Shown here in pieces: positions 53,658 through 62,704 of a DNA stretch of 64,000 bases; positions within the stretch are counted from its first letter, which is position 1, and each line of letters begins with the position of its first letter. The DNA is from Geomonas anaerohicana. Its GTDB lineage: Bacteria; Desulfobacterota; Desulfuromonadia; Geobacterales; Geobacteraceae. Location of the stretch: the NCBI RefSeq assembly GCF_016458305.1, contig NZ_JAEMHL010000006.1:62001-126000 (forward strand), in the 5' to 3' direction. The notes beneath the pieces are model-generated. The model was given only the letters and a program-made list of their open reading frames with translations. It did no database searches and was not told where the DNA came from. The translations under genes and the position numbers were made by a program.

Positions 53658-56018
53658 ATGAACGCCAGAACGACACGACTGCGCCAGGAAAGCCTTGCCG
53701 CCGAGCCCGCCATTTCCGCCGAGCGGGCGCTGCTGCTCACCGAGTTCTACCGCGACAACGAGGGACGCTGGTCGGTCCCGGTGCTGCGCGCCAAGTCCTT
53801 CCTCTACCTCTGCGAGAAAAAGACTATCTACATCGGCGACGGCGAGCTGGTGGTCGGTGAGAGGGGACCGGCGCCGAAGCTGGTGTCGACCTACCCGGAG
53901 CTGACCTGCCACTCGGTCGAAGACCTGCGCATCCTCAACTCACGCGAGCTGACCGCCTACCGCGTCGACGACGCCTGCCTCAAGGCGTACCGGGAGACGG
54001 TGATCCCGTACTGGGAAAGCCGCAGCCTGCGCGACAAGATCTTCGCCGCGCTCCCCGATGAGTGGCACCAGGCCTACCGCTACGGCATCTTCACCGAGTT
54101 CATGGAGCAGCGTGCCCCGGGACACACGGTGCTGGACGACAAGATCTACCGCAAGGGGCTGCTCGACTTCAAGAAGGAGATCGCCCAGGCCATCGATGCA
54201 CTCGACTTCGCCAGCGACGCCGACGCCTGGGCCCGCCGGGAACAGCTGGTGGCCATGGACATCTCCTGCGACGCCGTCATCCTCTTCGCCGAGCGCCACG
54301 CCAAGCTCGCGGAGAGCATGGCCGCGGCCTGCGCCGATCCGGCGCGCAAGCAGGAACTGCTGAAGATCGCCGCCAACTGCCGCTGGGTGCCGGCGCATGC
54401 CCCTTCCGATTTCTGGGAGGCGCTGCAGTCGTACTGGTTCTGCCACCTGGCCGTGATCACAGAGCTGAACGGCTGGGACGCCTTCAGCCCGGGGCACCTG
54501 GACCAGCACCTGTTCCCCTTCTACCAGGCGGAACTTGGCAAGGGGACCCTGACCCGCGAGGAGGCGCGCGAACTTTTGGAGTGCTTCTTCGTCAAGTTCA
54601 ACAACCACCCCTCTCCGCCGAAGGTCGGGGTGACCGCCGCGGAAAGCGGCACCTACACCGACTTCGCCAACATCAACCTGGGCGGGCTTCTGCCAGACGG
54701 CTCAGACGGCTCCAACGAGGTCTCGCACCTGCTCCTGGACGTGATCGACGAGATGCATCTCTTGCAGCCTTCCAGCAACGTGCAGCTCTCGCGCAAGTCC
54801 CCGGACGCCTTTTTAAAACACACCCTGCAGGTGGTGCGCAGCGGCTACGGTTTCCCCTCCATCTTCAACGCCGACGCGGTGGTCGAGGAACAGCTGCGCC
54901 AGGGGAAGAGCCTGGTCGATGCCCGCGCCGGCGGCTGCAGTGGCTGCGTCGAGGTGGGTGCCTTCGGCAAGGAGGCCTACATCCTGACCGGCTACTTCAA
55001 CCTGGTGAAGATGCTGGAACTCGCCCTGCACGACGGCGTCGACCCGCTGACCGGGGTGCAACTGGGGCCGAAGACCGGCAGCGCGGCCGGCTTCAAAAGC
55101 TTCGAGGAACTCTTCGAGGCATTCCGCGCCCAGCTGGCCCACTTCCTGGACATCAAGATCCGCGGCAACCGCCTGATCGAGATGATCTACGCCGCGCAGA
55201 TGCCGGCTCCCTTCCTGTCCGTCTTGACCGACGACTGCATCAGCCGGGGTGTCGATTACAACGACGGTGGCGCCCGCTACAACAACAGCTTCATCCAGGG
55301 GGTAGGGATCGGAAGCATCACCGACGCGCTGTCGGCCATCAAGGACCACGTCTTCGAGCGCAAGACCCTGTCCCTGCCGGAACTGGTGGCCAAACTGGAC
55401 GCCGACTTCGCCGGCGACGAGCCGCTCAGGCAGCGGCTGTGGAACAAGACCCGCAAGTACGGCAACGACGACGACTACGCCGATGACCTGATGCGCATGG
55501 TCTTCGACGCCTTCTTCAACGAGGTGGACGGCAGGCCCAACACCAAGGACGGCGTGTACCGCATCGAGATGCTTCCCACCACCTGCCACGTCTACTTCGG
55601 TTCCGTCACCGGCGCCACCCCCGACGGGCGCAGGCGCGGCACGCCGCTCTCCGAGGGAATCTCCCCGGTGCAGGGGGCGGACCGCGGCGGCCCGACCGCC
55701 GTGATCCGCTCGGCAGGGAAGATGGACCACATCAGAAGCGGCGGCACGCTCTTGAACATGAAGTTCTCCCCGACCCTCCTCTCCGACGCCGGCGGCCTGG
55801 ACGGCGTGGCGAGCCTGGTGCGGAGCTACTTCAAGATGGACGGGCACCACGTTCAGTTCAACGTGGTCAACGTGGAGACCCTGAAGCGGGCGCAGGCCAA
55901 TCCCTCCGAGCACCGCGACCTCATCGTGCGCGTGGCCGGGTACAGCGACTATTTCTGCGACCTCTCGCCCGAGTTGCAGGACGAGATCATCACCAGGACC
56001 GAGCACACCTCGTTCTAG
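53658..56018 (+). CDS. Glycyl radical enzyme, hydroxyproline dehydratase-like
   Basis: A 786-residue enzyme of the pyruvate formate-lyase superfamily. The glycyl radical loop is RVAGYSDYF with Gly761; the active site loop is GGCSGCVEVG with Cys430 and Glu432. The C-V-E triad indicates a dehydratase or related eliminase; pyruvate formate-lyase itself has two adjacent Cys. As I recall, trans-4-hydroxyproline dehydratase HypD uses Cys434, Glu436 and Gly765, a constant offset of four, so HypD is the best guess. A glycerol- or diol-dehydratase-like enzyme is the alternative. No proC gene is adjacent. The enzyme is oxygen-sensitive and implies anaerobic metabolism. Confidence 0.88.
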   Translation: MNARTTRLRQESLAAEPAISAERALLLTEFYRDNEGRWSVPVLRAKSFLYLCEKKTIYIGDGELVVGERGPAPKLVSTYPELTCHSVEDLRILNSRELTAYRVDDACLKAYRETVIPYWESRSLRDKIFAALPDEWHQAYRYGIFTEFMEQRAPGHTVLDDKIYRKGLLDFKKEIAQAIDALDFASDADAWARREQLVAMDISCDAVILFAERHAKLAESMAAACADPARKQELLKIAANCRWVPAHAPSDFWEALQSYWFCHLAVITELNGWDAFSPGHLDQHLFPFYQAELGKGTLTREEARELLECFFVKFNNHPSPPKVGVTAAESGTYTDFANINLGGLLPDGSDGSNEVSHLLLDVIDEMHLLQPSSNVQLSRKSPDAFLKHTLQVVRSGYGFPSIFNADAVVEEQLRQGKSLVDARAGGCSGCVEVGAFGKEAYILTGYFNLVKMLELALHDGVDPLTGVQLGPKTGSAAGFKSFEELFEAFRAQLAHFLDIKIRGNRLIEMIYAAQMPAPFLSVLTDDCISRGVDYNDGGARYNNSFIQGVGIGSITDALSAIKDHVFERKTLSLPELVAKLDADFAGDEPLRQRLWNKTRKYGNDDDYADDLMRMVFDAFFNEVDGRPNTKDGVYRIEMLPTTCHVYFGSVTGATPDGRRRGTPLSEGISPVQGADRGGPTAVIRSAGKMDHIRSGGTLLNMKFSPTLLSDAGGLDGVASLVRSYFKMDGHHVQFNVVNVETLKRAQANPSEHRDLIVRVAGYSDYFCDLSPELQDEIITRTEHTSF

Positions 56019-56037
56019 GCACCAAATGGAGGGCATC

Positions 56038-56253
56038 ATGCCTGTAGCACCGGGACGTTACCGTCACTACAAAGGGAATTACTACGAGGTCATCGGCACG
56101 GCCAGGCACAGTGAGACCGACGAGGCCATGGTGGTGTACCGTCCCCTCTACGGGGAAGGGGGGCTCTGGGTGCGTCCCGAGGGGATGTTCCTGGAGACGG
56201 TCCTGGTGGAGGGGGAACCGGTACTGCGGTTCACCCCTTGTCCCGCCGACTGA
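56038..56253 (+). CDS. DUF1653 domain protein
   Basis: A 71-residue protein PGRYRHYKGNYYEVIGTARH followed by VVYRPLYGEGGLWVRPEGMFLE, the whole of the DUF1653 family. The start at 56038 has GGAGGG four bases upstream; an ATG at 56026 overlaps that site. Function unknown. Confidence 0.85.
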   Translation: MPVAPGRYRHYKGNYYEVIGTARHSETDEAMVVYRPLYGEGGLWVRPEGMFLETVLVEGEPVLRFTPCPAD

Positions 56254-56258
56254 ACGGG

Positions 56259-56294
56259 AGGGGACTGGCTCCGCCAGGTGCCTGTCCCCTTTTA
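56259..56294 (+). terminator. Rho-independent terminator
   Basis: An outer stem AGGGGAC / GTCCCCT with inner TGGC / GCCA pairing, followed by TTTT. It closes the glycyl radical operon. The bases from 56295 to 56580 are AT-richer and hold no gene; they probably carry the promoter of the next operon. Confidence 0.78.
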
Positions 56295-56580
56295 GTTCCC
56301 CTTTCACCTTTGTTTCCTTTCCCCTTCAATTTCGATTTTGCTTCTCCTCGACAGTCACAGACCCGCCACGCGCCTTTCCCAACTGACATAGCCCGTCCTG
56401 CAGATAAATGTTTACGAATAATCATGGTTTAGTTTCGTTTTATAGAGTTGATTCTAATTGACTTTTCATAGTGAAAAGGTGTAATTGGAGTTTGCCTATT
56501 ATGAGCCTCAAGTTCTCTGAGACAATGCCGACTTGTCCAATAAGGGGTTTGAGTTTTGATTCGCTTGCGGAGGGGCCTGC

Positions 56581-57417
56581 TTGGGTGAGACGGTAGCCGA
56601 GATACTGGGGGTTCTGACCGATTATTTCGGCGAAGATTTCCAATCGTATTCCCAGTCCCTTGCGGAAAAGCGGGTCGCGGAACGGATCAAGCAACTCCGT
56701 CTTCCCGGCCTCGAGCAGTACTACCGCCTCCTGCAGACCGACCCGGGCGAGCCAGCCCACCTTTCCCGCATGCTGCGCATCAGGTTCTCCAGCTTCTTCA
56801 GGGATCCGCTCCAGTTCGAACTGCTCAGGACGCAGATCATGTCCAGCCTGCTCCCGGCCTCGTCGCAGGGGGGATTCCTGCGCGCCTGGTCCGCCGCCTG
56901 CGCCGCCGGCGAGGAAGCATGCTCGCTGGCGATCATCATCGACGAGACGGTGCAGCTGCTGGATGTGCGCCCCACGGTGCAGATCTTCGCCACCGACGTG
57001 GCCGAGGATGCCCTCGAGGAAGGGCGGGCGGGTTACTATGGCCGGGGGAGCCTTGCCGGCGTCACCCTGAAGCAGCTGGACACCTACTTCAAGGCCGACG
57101 GCAACGGTTACCGCATCGATCCCAAGCTGTTGTCCATGATCAGCTACTGCCGCCACGACCTCCTCGATCCCCATACCTTTGCGCCGCCGGAATCCCTCTT
57201 TGGCGGTTTCGATCTCATCTGCTGCCGCAATTTTCTCATGTACCTGGACCCGCAGGCGTACCTGAGGGTGTTCGACAACCTGTTCCGCGCGCTGAACCCC
57301 GGTGGGGTGCTGCTCCTGGGCAAAGCGGAAACGGTGCCCGAGCGCTATCACCAGCACCTGGTGCGGCTCTACGAATTCGGCAACCTGTACCGCAAACAGC
57401 AGGCAGGGAGGTGCTGA
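56581..57417 (+). CDS. CheR-type protein-glutamate methyltransferase
   Basis: A 278-residue CheR. The small N-terminal helical domain (DYFGEDFQSYSQSLAEKRVAERIKQL) precedes the SAM domain with FLRAWSAACAAGEEACSLAII, IFATDVAEDALEEGRAGYYGRGSL, FDLICCRNFLMYLDPQ and LRALNPGGVLLLGKAETV. It would methylate chemoreceptor glutamates, but no receptor or CheB is nearby. It starts with TTG, supported by GGAGGGG five bases upstream. Its last base overlaps the next start codon (TGATG), so it is translationally coupled to the lipoprotein gene. Confidence 0.88.
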   Translation: MGETVAEILGVLTDYFGEDFQSYSQSLAEKRVAERIKQLRLPGLEQYYRLLQTDPGEPAHLSRMLRIRFSSFFRDPLQFELLRTQIMSSLLPASSQGGFLRAWSAACAAGEEACSLAIIIDETVQLLDVRPTVQIFATDVAEDALEEGRAGYYGRGSLAGVTLKQLDTYFKADGNGYRIDPKLLSMISYCRHDLLDPHTFAPPESLFGGFDLICCRNFLMYLDPQAYLRVFDNLFRALNPGGVLLLGKAETVPERYHQHLVRLYEFGNLYRKQQAGRC

Positions 57418-58550
57418 TGCGTATCCTGATCAAATCTCTGGCGCCCGTTTTACTGATCTCTTTCTGCCTGTGCGCCTGTTCACGCGACGAGAGCGGAGGC
57501 GCCCGCGCCAAGGTGAAACCGGCCGCCGACAGATACGCGGGCTACAACTTCGGCGGCGACGAGGTGATCGACCTGGGTTCGCAACCGCTGACCCTGCCGG
57601 AAGGGGCTGTCGCCGAGCTGATCTCCCGCGATGCCGCGCTTGCCTCGCGGCTGGCGGCCTCCGGCAGCTCCCTGCGCGTGCACCCGTTCTTCAAGGGGAA
57701 GGACATCGCCGAGTTCCTCGCCTCCGGAAAACTCCAAGGGGGGATATTCGCGGACATGCCGGCGCTTACCGCCGCCGCCACGGGGGACTTCGTCTGCGTG
57801 GCGCTCATGAAGGAGGGCTTTGCCAGTATCATCTCCCGCAAGGCGATGCTGATGCGTGACCTGAAGGGGAAGCGCGTCGCGACCGGGGTGGGTTCGGCGG
57901 CACATTTCACCCTGTTGAGCGCGCTGCAAAACGAGGGGCTGACCGAGAAGGACATCACCCTGGTGCCGATGGAGGTGAGCGAGATGCCCCAGGCGCTGGC
58001 AAAGGGGAAGATCGACGCCTTCAGCGCCTGGGAACCGACGCCGACCCTGGCCTTCGCGGCCCACCCCGAGTTCCACCTGGTGCACAAGGGGCTGAGTTAC
58101 GGCTTTCTCTGCCTGCGCCGTGACTTCGTACGCGCCCGGCCGGCAGAGGCGCGGGAACTGGCCGCCGCCGTAGGACGTGCCTGCGCCTGGATGCGCATCC
58201 CCAAGGACCTGGAGCAGGCCGCCGGATGGACCGCCGCCTCGGCGGCAAGGCTGCAGGGGGCGCCCTACCAGCTCAACCGACGGGCCATGACCAACATAAT
58301 CCGCAACGACCTGCTCAACGTTCCCGGCGCGCCGCGCATCCCGGCGGCGCTCATGAGCGAGGAGGGGTTGCTCTACAAGAAGTTCACTTTCCTGAAGCGG
58401 ATCGGCAAGATCCCTGAGTCCACCCCTTGGGCCAAGGTGCGGGACTCTTTTGACATTGAAATGATGCGGCAGGTCATGGCCGAGGGGGACAAGCTCGCCC
58501 TGCAACGATTCGACTACCGCAACTCTGACCCATCGGACGGTGCTAAATGA
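57417..58550 (+). CDS. ABC-type substrate-binding lipoprotein (SsuA/ThiY-like)
   Basis: A 377-residue lipoprotein with lipobox LCAC (signal peptide MRILIKSLAPVLLISFCLCAC). The periplasmic-binding-protein type 2 fold of the NMT1/SsuA class is suggested by GGIFADMPALTAAATGDFVCVALM, LMRDLKGKRVATGVGSAAHFTLL and LAKGKIDAFSAWEPTPTLA. No permease or ATPase gene is nearby. It overlaps CheR by one base and the kinase gene by four (ATGA), so it more likely delivers a ligand to the kinase's periplasmic domain than to a transporter. Ligand unknown. Confidence 0.88.
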   Translation: MRILIKSLAPVLLISFCLCACSRDESGGARAKVKPAADRYAGYNFGGDEVIDLGSQPLTLPEGAVAELISRDAALASRLAASGSSLRVHPFFKGKDIAEFLASGKLQGGIFADMPALTAAATGDFVCVALMKEGFASIISRKAMLMRDLKGKRVATGVGSAAHFTLLSALQNEGLTEKDITLVPMEVSEMPQALAKGKIDAFSAWEPTPTLAFAAHPEFHLVHKGLSYGFLCLRRDFVRARPAEARELAAAVGRACAWMRIPKDLEQAAGWTAASAARLQGAPYQLNRRAMTNIIRNDLLNVPGAPRIPAALMSEEGLLYKKFTFLKRIGKIPESTPWAKVRDSFDIEMMRQVMAEGDKLALQRFDYRNSDPSDGAK

Positions 58551-61500
58551 AAAAGAGTATCTTCCAGACGCTGAAGGGGCGTCTGGCTTTCTGGTTCACA
58601 ACCATCTGCCTGGTCCCCCTGGCGCTGGTTACCACGGCGATCTACACCCAGCGGGTCCAACTGGCCAGCGCGCTGATGCTGGACAAGCTCTCCGCGGTCA
58701 CGGCGCTGCGCCAGGACCAGATCAACTCGGTGCTGGACAACCTGATCAGCGATGTAGCCACGCTCGGTACCGGAAGGTCTGTTCTGGTCGCGGCGCAGGC
58801 CCTGGCGGCGCAGCCGGCGGCCACCTCCGGCGGCGCCGCAAGCGACAGCCTCGGGCTTCTGCGCGGCTACCGGGAGGAGTTCGATCCGGTAGGCGACGTT
58901 TCCATCGTGGCGGAAGATGGTCGGGTCCTGCTCAGCACCGACCAGGGGAGGGTAGGGGGGCGCGTCGCCCGCCCTGAGATGGTCGCGACCGCCCTCAACG
59001 ACTCGGCGCCGGTGATCGGCGAGCCCTACCTTTTTGCGGGGGAACTGAACGCGAGCCTGGACATCGCCGCACCGGTGAAAAGTGCGGGAACGCTGGGCGC
59101 CCGGGCCGTCGTCGTGGTGCGCTACAACCTGCGCAAGCTCCTCGCAACCACGCTGGAGAACAACACCGGCATGGGGCGGACCGGCGAGGTGGTGCTTGTC
59201 GACCGCAACGTGAGGCCGCTGGTGGAACTGCACGGCATACCCAACGCGGTGCTCAAGGTGAAGCTGACCGGCAAGCCCGCGATGATGGCGGCAGGGGGGC
59301 AAAGCGGCATCGCCCAGACCACCGACTACCGCGGCGTCAACGTCCTTTCCGCCTATGCCCACATCCCGCGCACCGGGTGGGGGTTGGTGTGCAAGCAGGA
59401 TTCCGCCGAGGTCTTCGCGCCCATCCGGCGCACGCTCTACGTGACCTACGGCATAGCTGGGCTCATTGCCCTTCTGGTGTGGGCTTTCGCCCTGAGGCTC
59501 GCCCGTGGCCTCAGCGCGCCGCTGGTCAAGCTCTCCGAAGCCGCCACCGAGCTCGGTGCCGGTCACTACGACGCCCGCATCGAACCGGAAGGGACCCTGG
59601 AGCAGGTATCGCTGGCTGGCTCCTTCAATGCCATGGCCGACACGCTGCAACTCAAGATGGCAGCGCAAAAGGGGCTGGCGCGGCTTTCCGAGCACCTGGT
59701 GGACGTGGTGAGCCTGGATGATTTTTTCCGGAAACTGCTGCCGGTCTTTGTGGAGGTCACCGGAGCCCGGATGGCGGCCGCTTTCGTCCAGGACGGCGAC
59801 GGGGACCACTTCACGCCCATGCACGCCATCGGGGCTGACTCGGCCCGCATGCGCCGTTACAGCAGCACGCAGCTCGAGGGTGAACTGGGCATACTGCTCA
59901 CCTCGCGCAGGATCTCGCGCTTCGCGCCCGCCCCAACCGGCGAGGGGCTGCGCTTCGTCACCCCCTTCGGCGAGATCGCGCCGGCCGAACTGATCACCGT
60001 CCCGGTGGAGGCCGACGGCGAGCTGCGCGCCTTCGTGTCGCTTGGCTGCGAGCACCCGTTCCCGCTTTGGGTGCACGACACGCTGGAGATGGTCCGGGTG
60101 CCGCTGGGCTCCGCCTTCTCCAGGGTGGTGGCGGGCGAGGATGTGCGCCGGCTCGCATCGGAGCTGGCGGTGAAGAATGCCGAACTGGTGCAGCAGTCCG
60201 AGGAACTGGTGCAGCAGTCAACGGAACTCGCCCAGCAGTCCGACGAACTGGCCCGCCGCAACCAGGTCCTGGACCAACAAAAGCAGCTTCTGGAGGAGGC
60301 GACCCGTCTGAAGAGCGAGTTCCTCTCCAACATGAGCCACGAGCTGCGTACCCCGCTCAACTCGGTGCTGGCGCTGTCCCGGGTGCTGGCGGTGCAGGCG
60401 GCCCAGCGCCTCTCCGAGGAGGAGCGCGGCTACTTGGGCATCATCGAGAGAAACGGCAAGCACCTGCTCTCCCTGATCAACGACATCCTGGACCTGGCCA
60501 AGATCGAGTCCGGGCGCCAGGATCTGTTCATGGAGACGGTGGACCCGGCCAAGGTAGCGGGCGAGGTGGTGGACAGCCTCGCGGTGCTGGCCCGGGAGAA
60601 GGGGATTGCCCTGTCGTTGGTCGCGCCCGATACACTGCCCGAGATGCACATCGATGTGAAGAAGCTGCGCCAGATGCTGCAGAACCTGGTCGGTAACGCC
60701 GTGAAATTCACCGCGCAGGGGTCGGTCACGCTACGCCTGGAGGCGCGCGGGACGGAAATCATCTTCGAGGTGAAGGACACCGGCATCGGCATCGCGCCGC
60801 AGTACCTGGAGAGCATTTTCCTGGAGTTCCGCCAGGCCGACGGCTCCACCTCGCGCTCCTACGAGGGGACCGGCCTCGGTCTCGCCATCGTCAAGAAGAG
60901 TGCCCTGCTTCTCGGTGGGGACGTCGAGGTCGCCAGCGAACTGGGGCGCGGCTCCGTGTTCACCCTGCGCCTCCCGGTGCAGTGCGCTGCCGCCGCTGCG
61001 GAGAGGCGATCCGGCGCGCCAGCCGGGATCACCGGCATGCCGGCGCCCCTGGAGCCGGAGTGGCGCCCGGCTCAGGTACCGGGACGCTCGGTGCTGGTCG
61101 TGGACGACGACCCCGAAGCGGTCTCGCTGATCACGACCCACCTCGGCCAGGCCGGGTTCGGCACCCTGAGCGCCCTGAACGGCCGCGACGCCCTGCGCCT
61201 GGCCCGTGCCAACCGCCCCTTCGCCATCACCCTCGACATCATGATGCCCGAGATGGACGGGTGGGAGGTGATGCGGGAGCTCAAGGAACATCCTGAAACC
61301 GCCGATATACCGGTCATGATCATCTCCCTCTCCGAGGACCGCGCCACCGGCATCGCCCTGGGTGCGGTGGGGGTGATCAGCAAGCCGGTGGGCAAGGAAG
61401 AACTCATGGAGGCCTTTGCCCGGTTGACGGGGGCGGGGTGCCGCCTGGTGATGGTGGTCGACGACAACGAGTACGACCGCTGCTTCCTGGCTTCGCTGTT

Positions 61501-62668
61501 CAAGGAGAAGGGGCTCGACGTGCTCCTCGCGGAAAGCGGGCCGCAGGCGCTGGACCTTGCCGTGGCAGACCATCCCGACCTGATCACCCTTGACCTCCTC
61601 ATGCCGGGCATGGACGGCGCCGAGGTGCTGGACCGGCTCAGGTCCAACGCGTGCACCGCCGACATCCCGGTGGTGGTGATCACCTCCAAGGAACTCTCCC
61701 GGGCCGAGTTGCAGCGCCTGTCAAGCGGGGTGAACGCGATCATCTCCAAGAACGGCCTGGAGCGCCAGGCGGTCCTGGACGACCTGGTGCGCAGCCTGGA
61801 GCGCCTGGGAATGCGCATGCCCCAGCGCGACGACAGCGGGGGGGCCAGGATCCTGATCGTGGAGGACAGCGAGGCCGCGACGGTGCAGCTGCGCTTCGCC
61901 CTGGAGTCGGCGGGCTACCGGGTCGACGCGGTTTCCGGCGGCAGGTACGCGCTCTCCTACCTGAAGTCCCACGTCCCCGACGGCATCGTTCTCGACCTGA
62001 TGATGCCCGAGGTGGACGGCTTCCAGGTGCTGGAGGCGGTACGCTCCAGTAGTCTCACCGCCGGGGTGCCGGTGATGGTGATGACCGCCAAGACGCTCTC
62101 TCCCGGCGAGTACGACCGGCTCAGGGAGCTGAAGGTGCACCAGCTGGTACAAAAGGGAGACGTCGAGCTCCAGGAGCTTTTACAACGGGTCTACGAGATG
62201 CTGGGGAGCGTGAGCGTGTTCCGCCCCGGGAGCGCCGCTGCCTGCGCCCCGGCCGCGCAGGTAAATGATGCCCCCGCGTGGCAAGGGGACGGTTCGCTGC
62301 TGGTGGTGGAGGACAACCCGGACAACCTGGTCACGCTGAAGGCGACGCTGGCAGGGAAGTACCGCGTCGTCGAGGCGTGCGACGGGGCCGCGGGTCTCGA
62401 CGCCGCGCGCCGCGGGTCGCCTTCGCTGATCCTGCTGGACCTGCACCTGCCGGTGCTGGACGGTTTCGCCGTGCTGAAACATCTCAAGGAAGACCCGGCT
62501 ACCGCTGCCATTCCGGTGGTGGCGCTCACGGCGAGCGCCATGGCCGGTGACCGGGAGAAGGTGCTGGCGGCCGGATGCGCCGCCTACCTTTCCAAGCCCT
62601 ATCAGCCCGAGGAGTTGCAGGAGCTGGTGGCGAGTTTCGTCGCCCCTGCGGGGGACACCCCGCTTTAG
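58547..62668 (+). CDS. Hybrid sensor histidine kinase with four receiver domains
   Basis: A 1373-residue membrane kinase. TM1 at about 12-32, a Cache-type periplasmic domain to about 300, TM2 (YVTYGIAGLIALLVWAFALRL), HAMP (LSAPLVKLSEAATELGAGHYDAR), then a GAF-like region (about 390-530). A Gln/Ser-rich coiled coil (ELVQQSEELVQQSTELAQQS) leads to HisKA with His598 in NMSHELRTPLNS and an HATPase domain with GTGLGLAIVKKSA. Four receivers follow with Asp897, Asp1016, Asp1150 and Asp1298. It overlaps the lipoprotein gene by four bases. Four tandem receivers suggest a branched or multi-step phosphorelay; no HPt domain is present, so one must be elsewhere. Confidence 0.93.
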   Translation: MKKSIFQTLKGRLAFWFTTICLVPLALVTTAIYTQRVQLASALMLDKLSAVTALRQDQINSVLDNLISDVATLGTGRSVLVAAQALAAQPAATSGGAASDSLGLLRGYREEFDPVGDVSIVAEDGRVLLSTDQGRVGGRVARPEMVATALNDSAPVIGEPYLFAGELNASLDIAAPVKSAGTLGARAVVVVRYNLRKLLATTLENNTGMGRTGEVVLVDRNVRPLVELHGIPNAVLKVKLTGKPAMMAAGGQSGIAQTTDYRGVNVLSAYAHIPRTGWGLVCKQDSAEVFAPIRRTLYVTYGIAGLIALLVWAFALRLARGLSAPLVKLSEAATELGAGHYDARIEPEGTLEQVSLAGSFNAMADTLQLKMAAQKGLARLSEHLVDVVSLDDFFRKLLPVFVEVTGARMAAAFVQDGDGDHFTPMHAIGADSARMRRYSSTQLEGELGILLTSRRISRFAPAPTGEGLRFVTPFGEIAPAELITVPVEADGELRAFVSLGCEHPFPLWVHDTLEMVRVPLGSAFSRVVAGEDVRRLASELAVKNAELVQQSEELVQQSTELAQQSDELARRNQVLDQQKQLLEEATRLKSEFLSNMSHELRTPLNSVLALSRVLAVQAAQRLSEEERGYLGIIERNGKHLLSLINDILDLAKIESGRQDLFMETVDPAKVAGEVVDSLAVLAREKGIALSLVAPDTLPEMHIDVKKLRQMLQNLVGNAVKFTAQGSVTLRLEARGTEIIFEVKDTGIGIAPQYLESIFLEFRQADGSTSRSYEGTGLGLAIVKKSALLLGGDVEVASELGRGSVFTLRLPVQCAAAAAERRSGAPAGITGMPAPLEPEWRPAQVPGRSVLVVDDDPEAVSLITTHLGQAGFGTLSALNGRDALRLARANRPFAITLDIMMPEMDGWEVMRELKEHPETADIPVMIISLSEDRATGIALGAVGVISKPVGKEELMEAFARLTGAGCRLVMVVDDNEYDRCFLASLFKEKGLDVLLAESGPQALDLAVADHPDLITLDLLMPGMDGAEVLDRLRSNACTADIPVVVITSKELSRAELQRLSSGVNAIISKNGLERQAVLDDLVRSLERLGMRMPQRDDSGGARILIVEDSEAATVQLRFALESAGYRVDAVSGGRYALSYLKSHVPDGIVLDLMMPEVDGFQVLEAVRSSSLTAGVPVMVMTAKTLSPGEYDRLRELKVHQLVQKGDVELQELLQRVYEMLGSVSVFRPGSAAACAPAAQVNDAPAWQGDGSLLVVEDNPDNLVTLKATLAGKYRVVEACDGAAGLDAARRGSPSLILLDLHLPVLDGFAVLKHLKEDPATAAIPVVALTASAMAGDREKVLAAGCAAYLSKPYQPEELQELVASFVAPAGDTPL

Positions 62669-62704
62669 AACGCGCAGCGGCCATCCCGAAAGGAACCATT
62701 GAGC

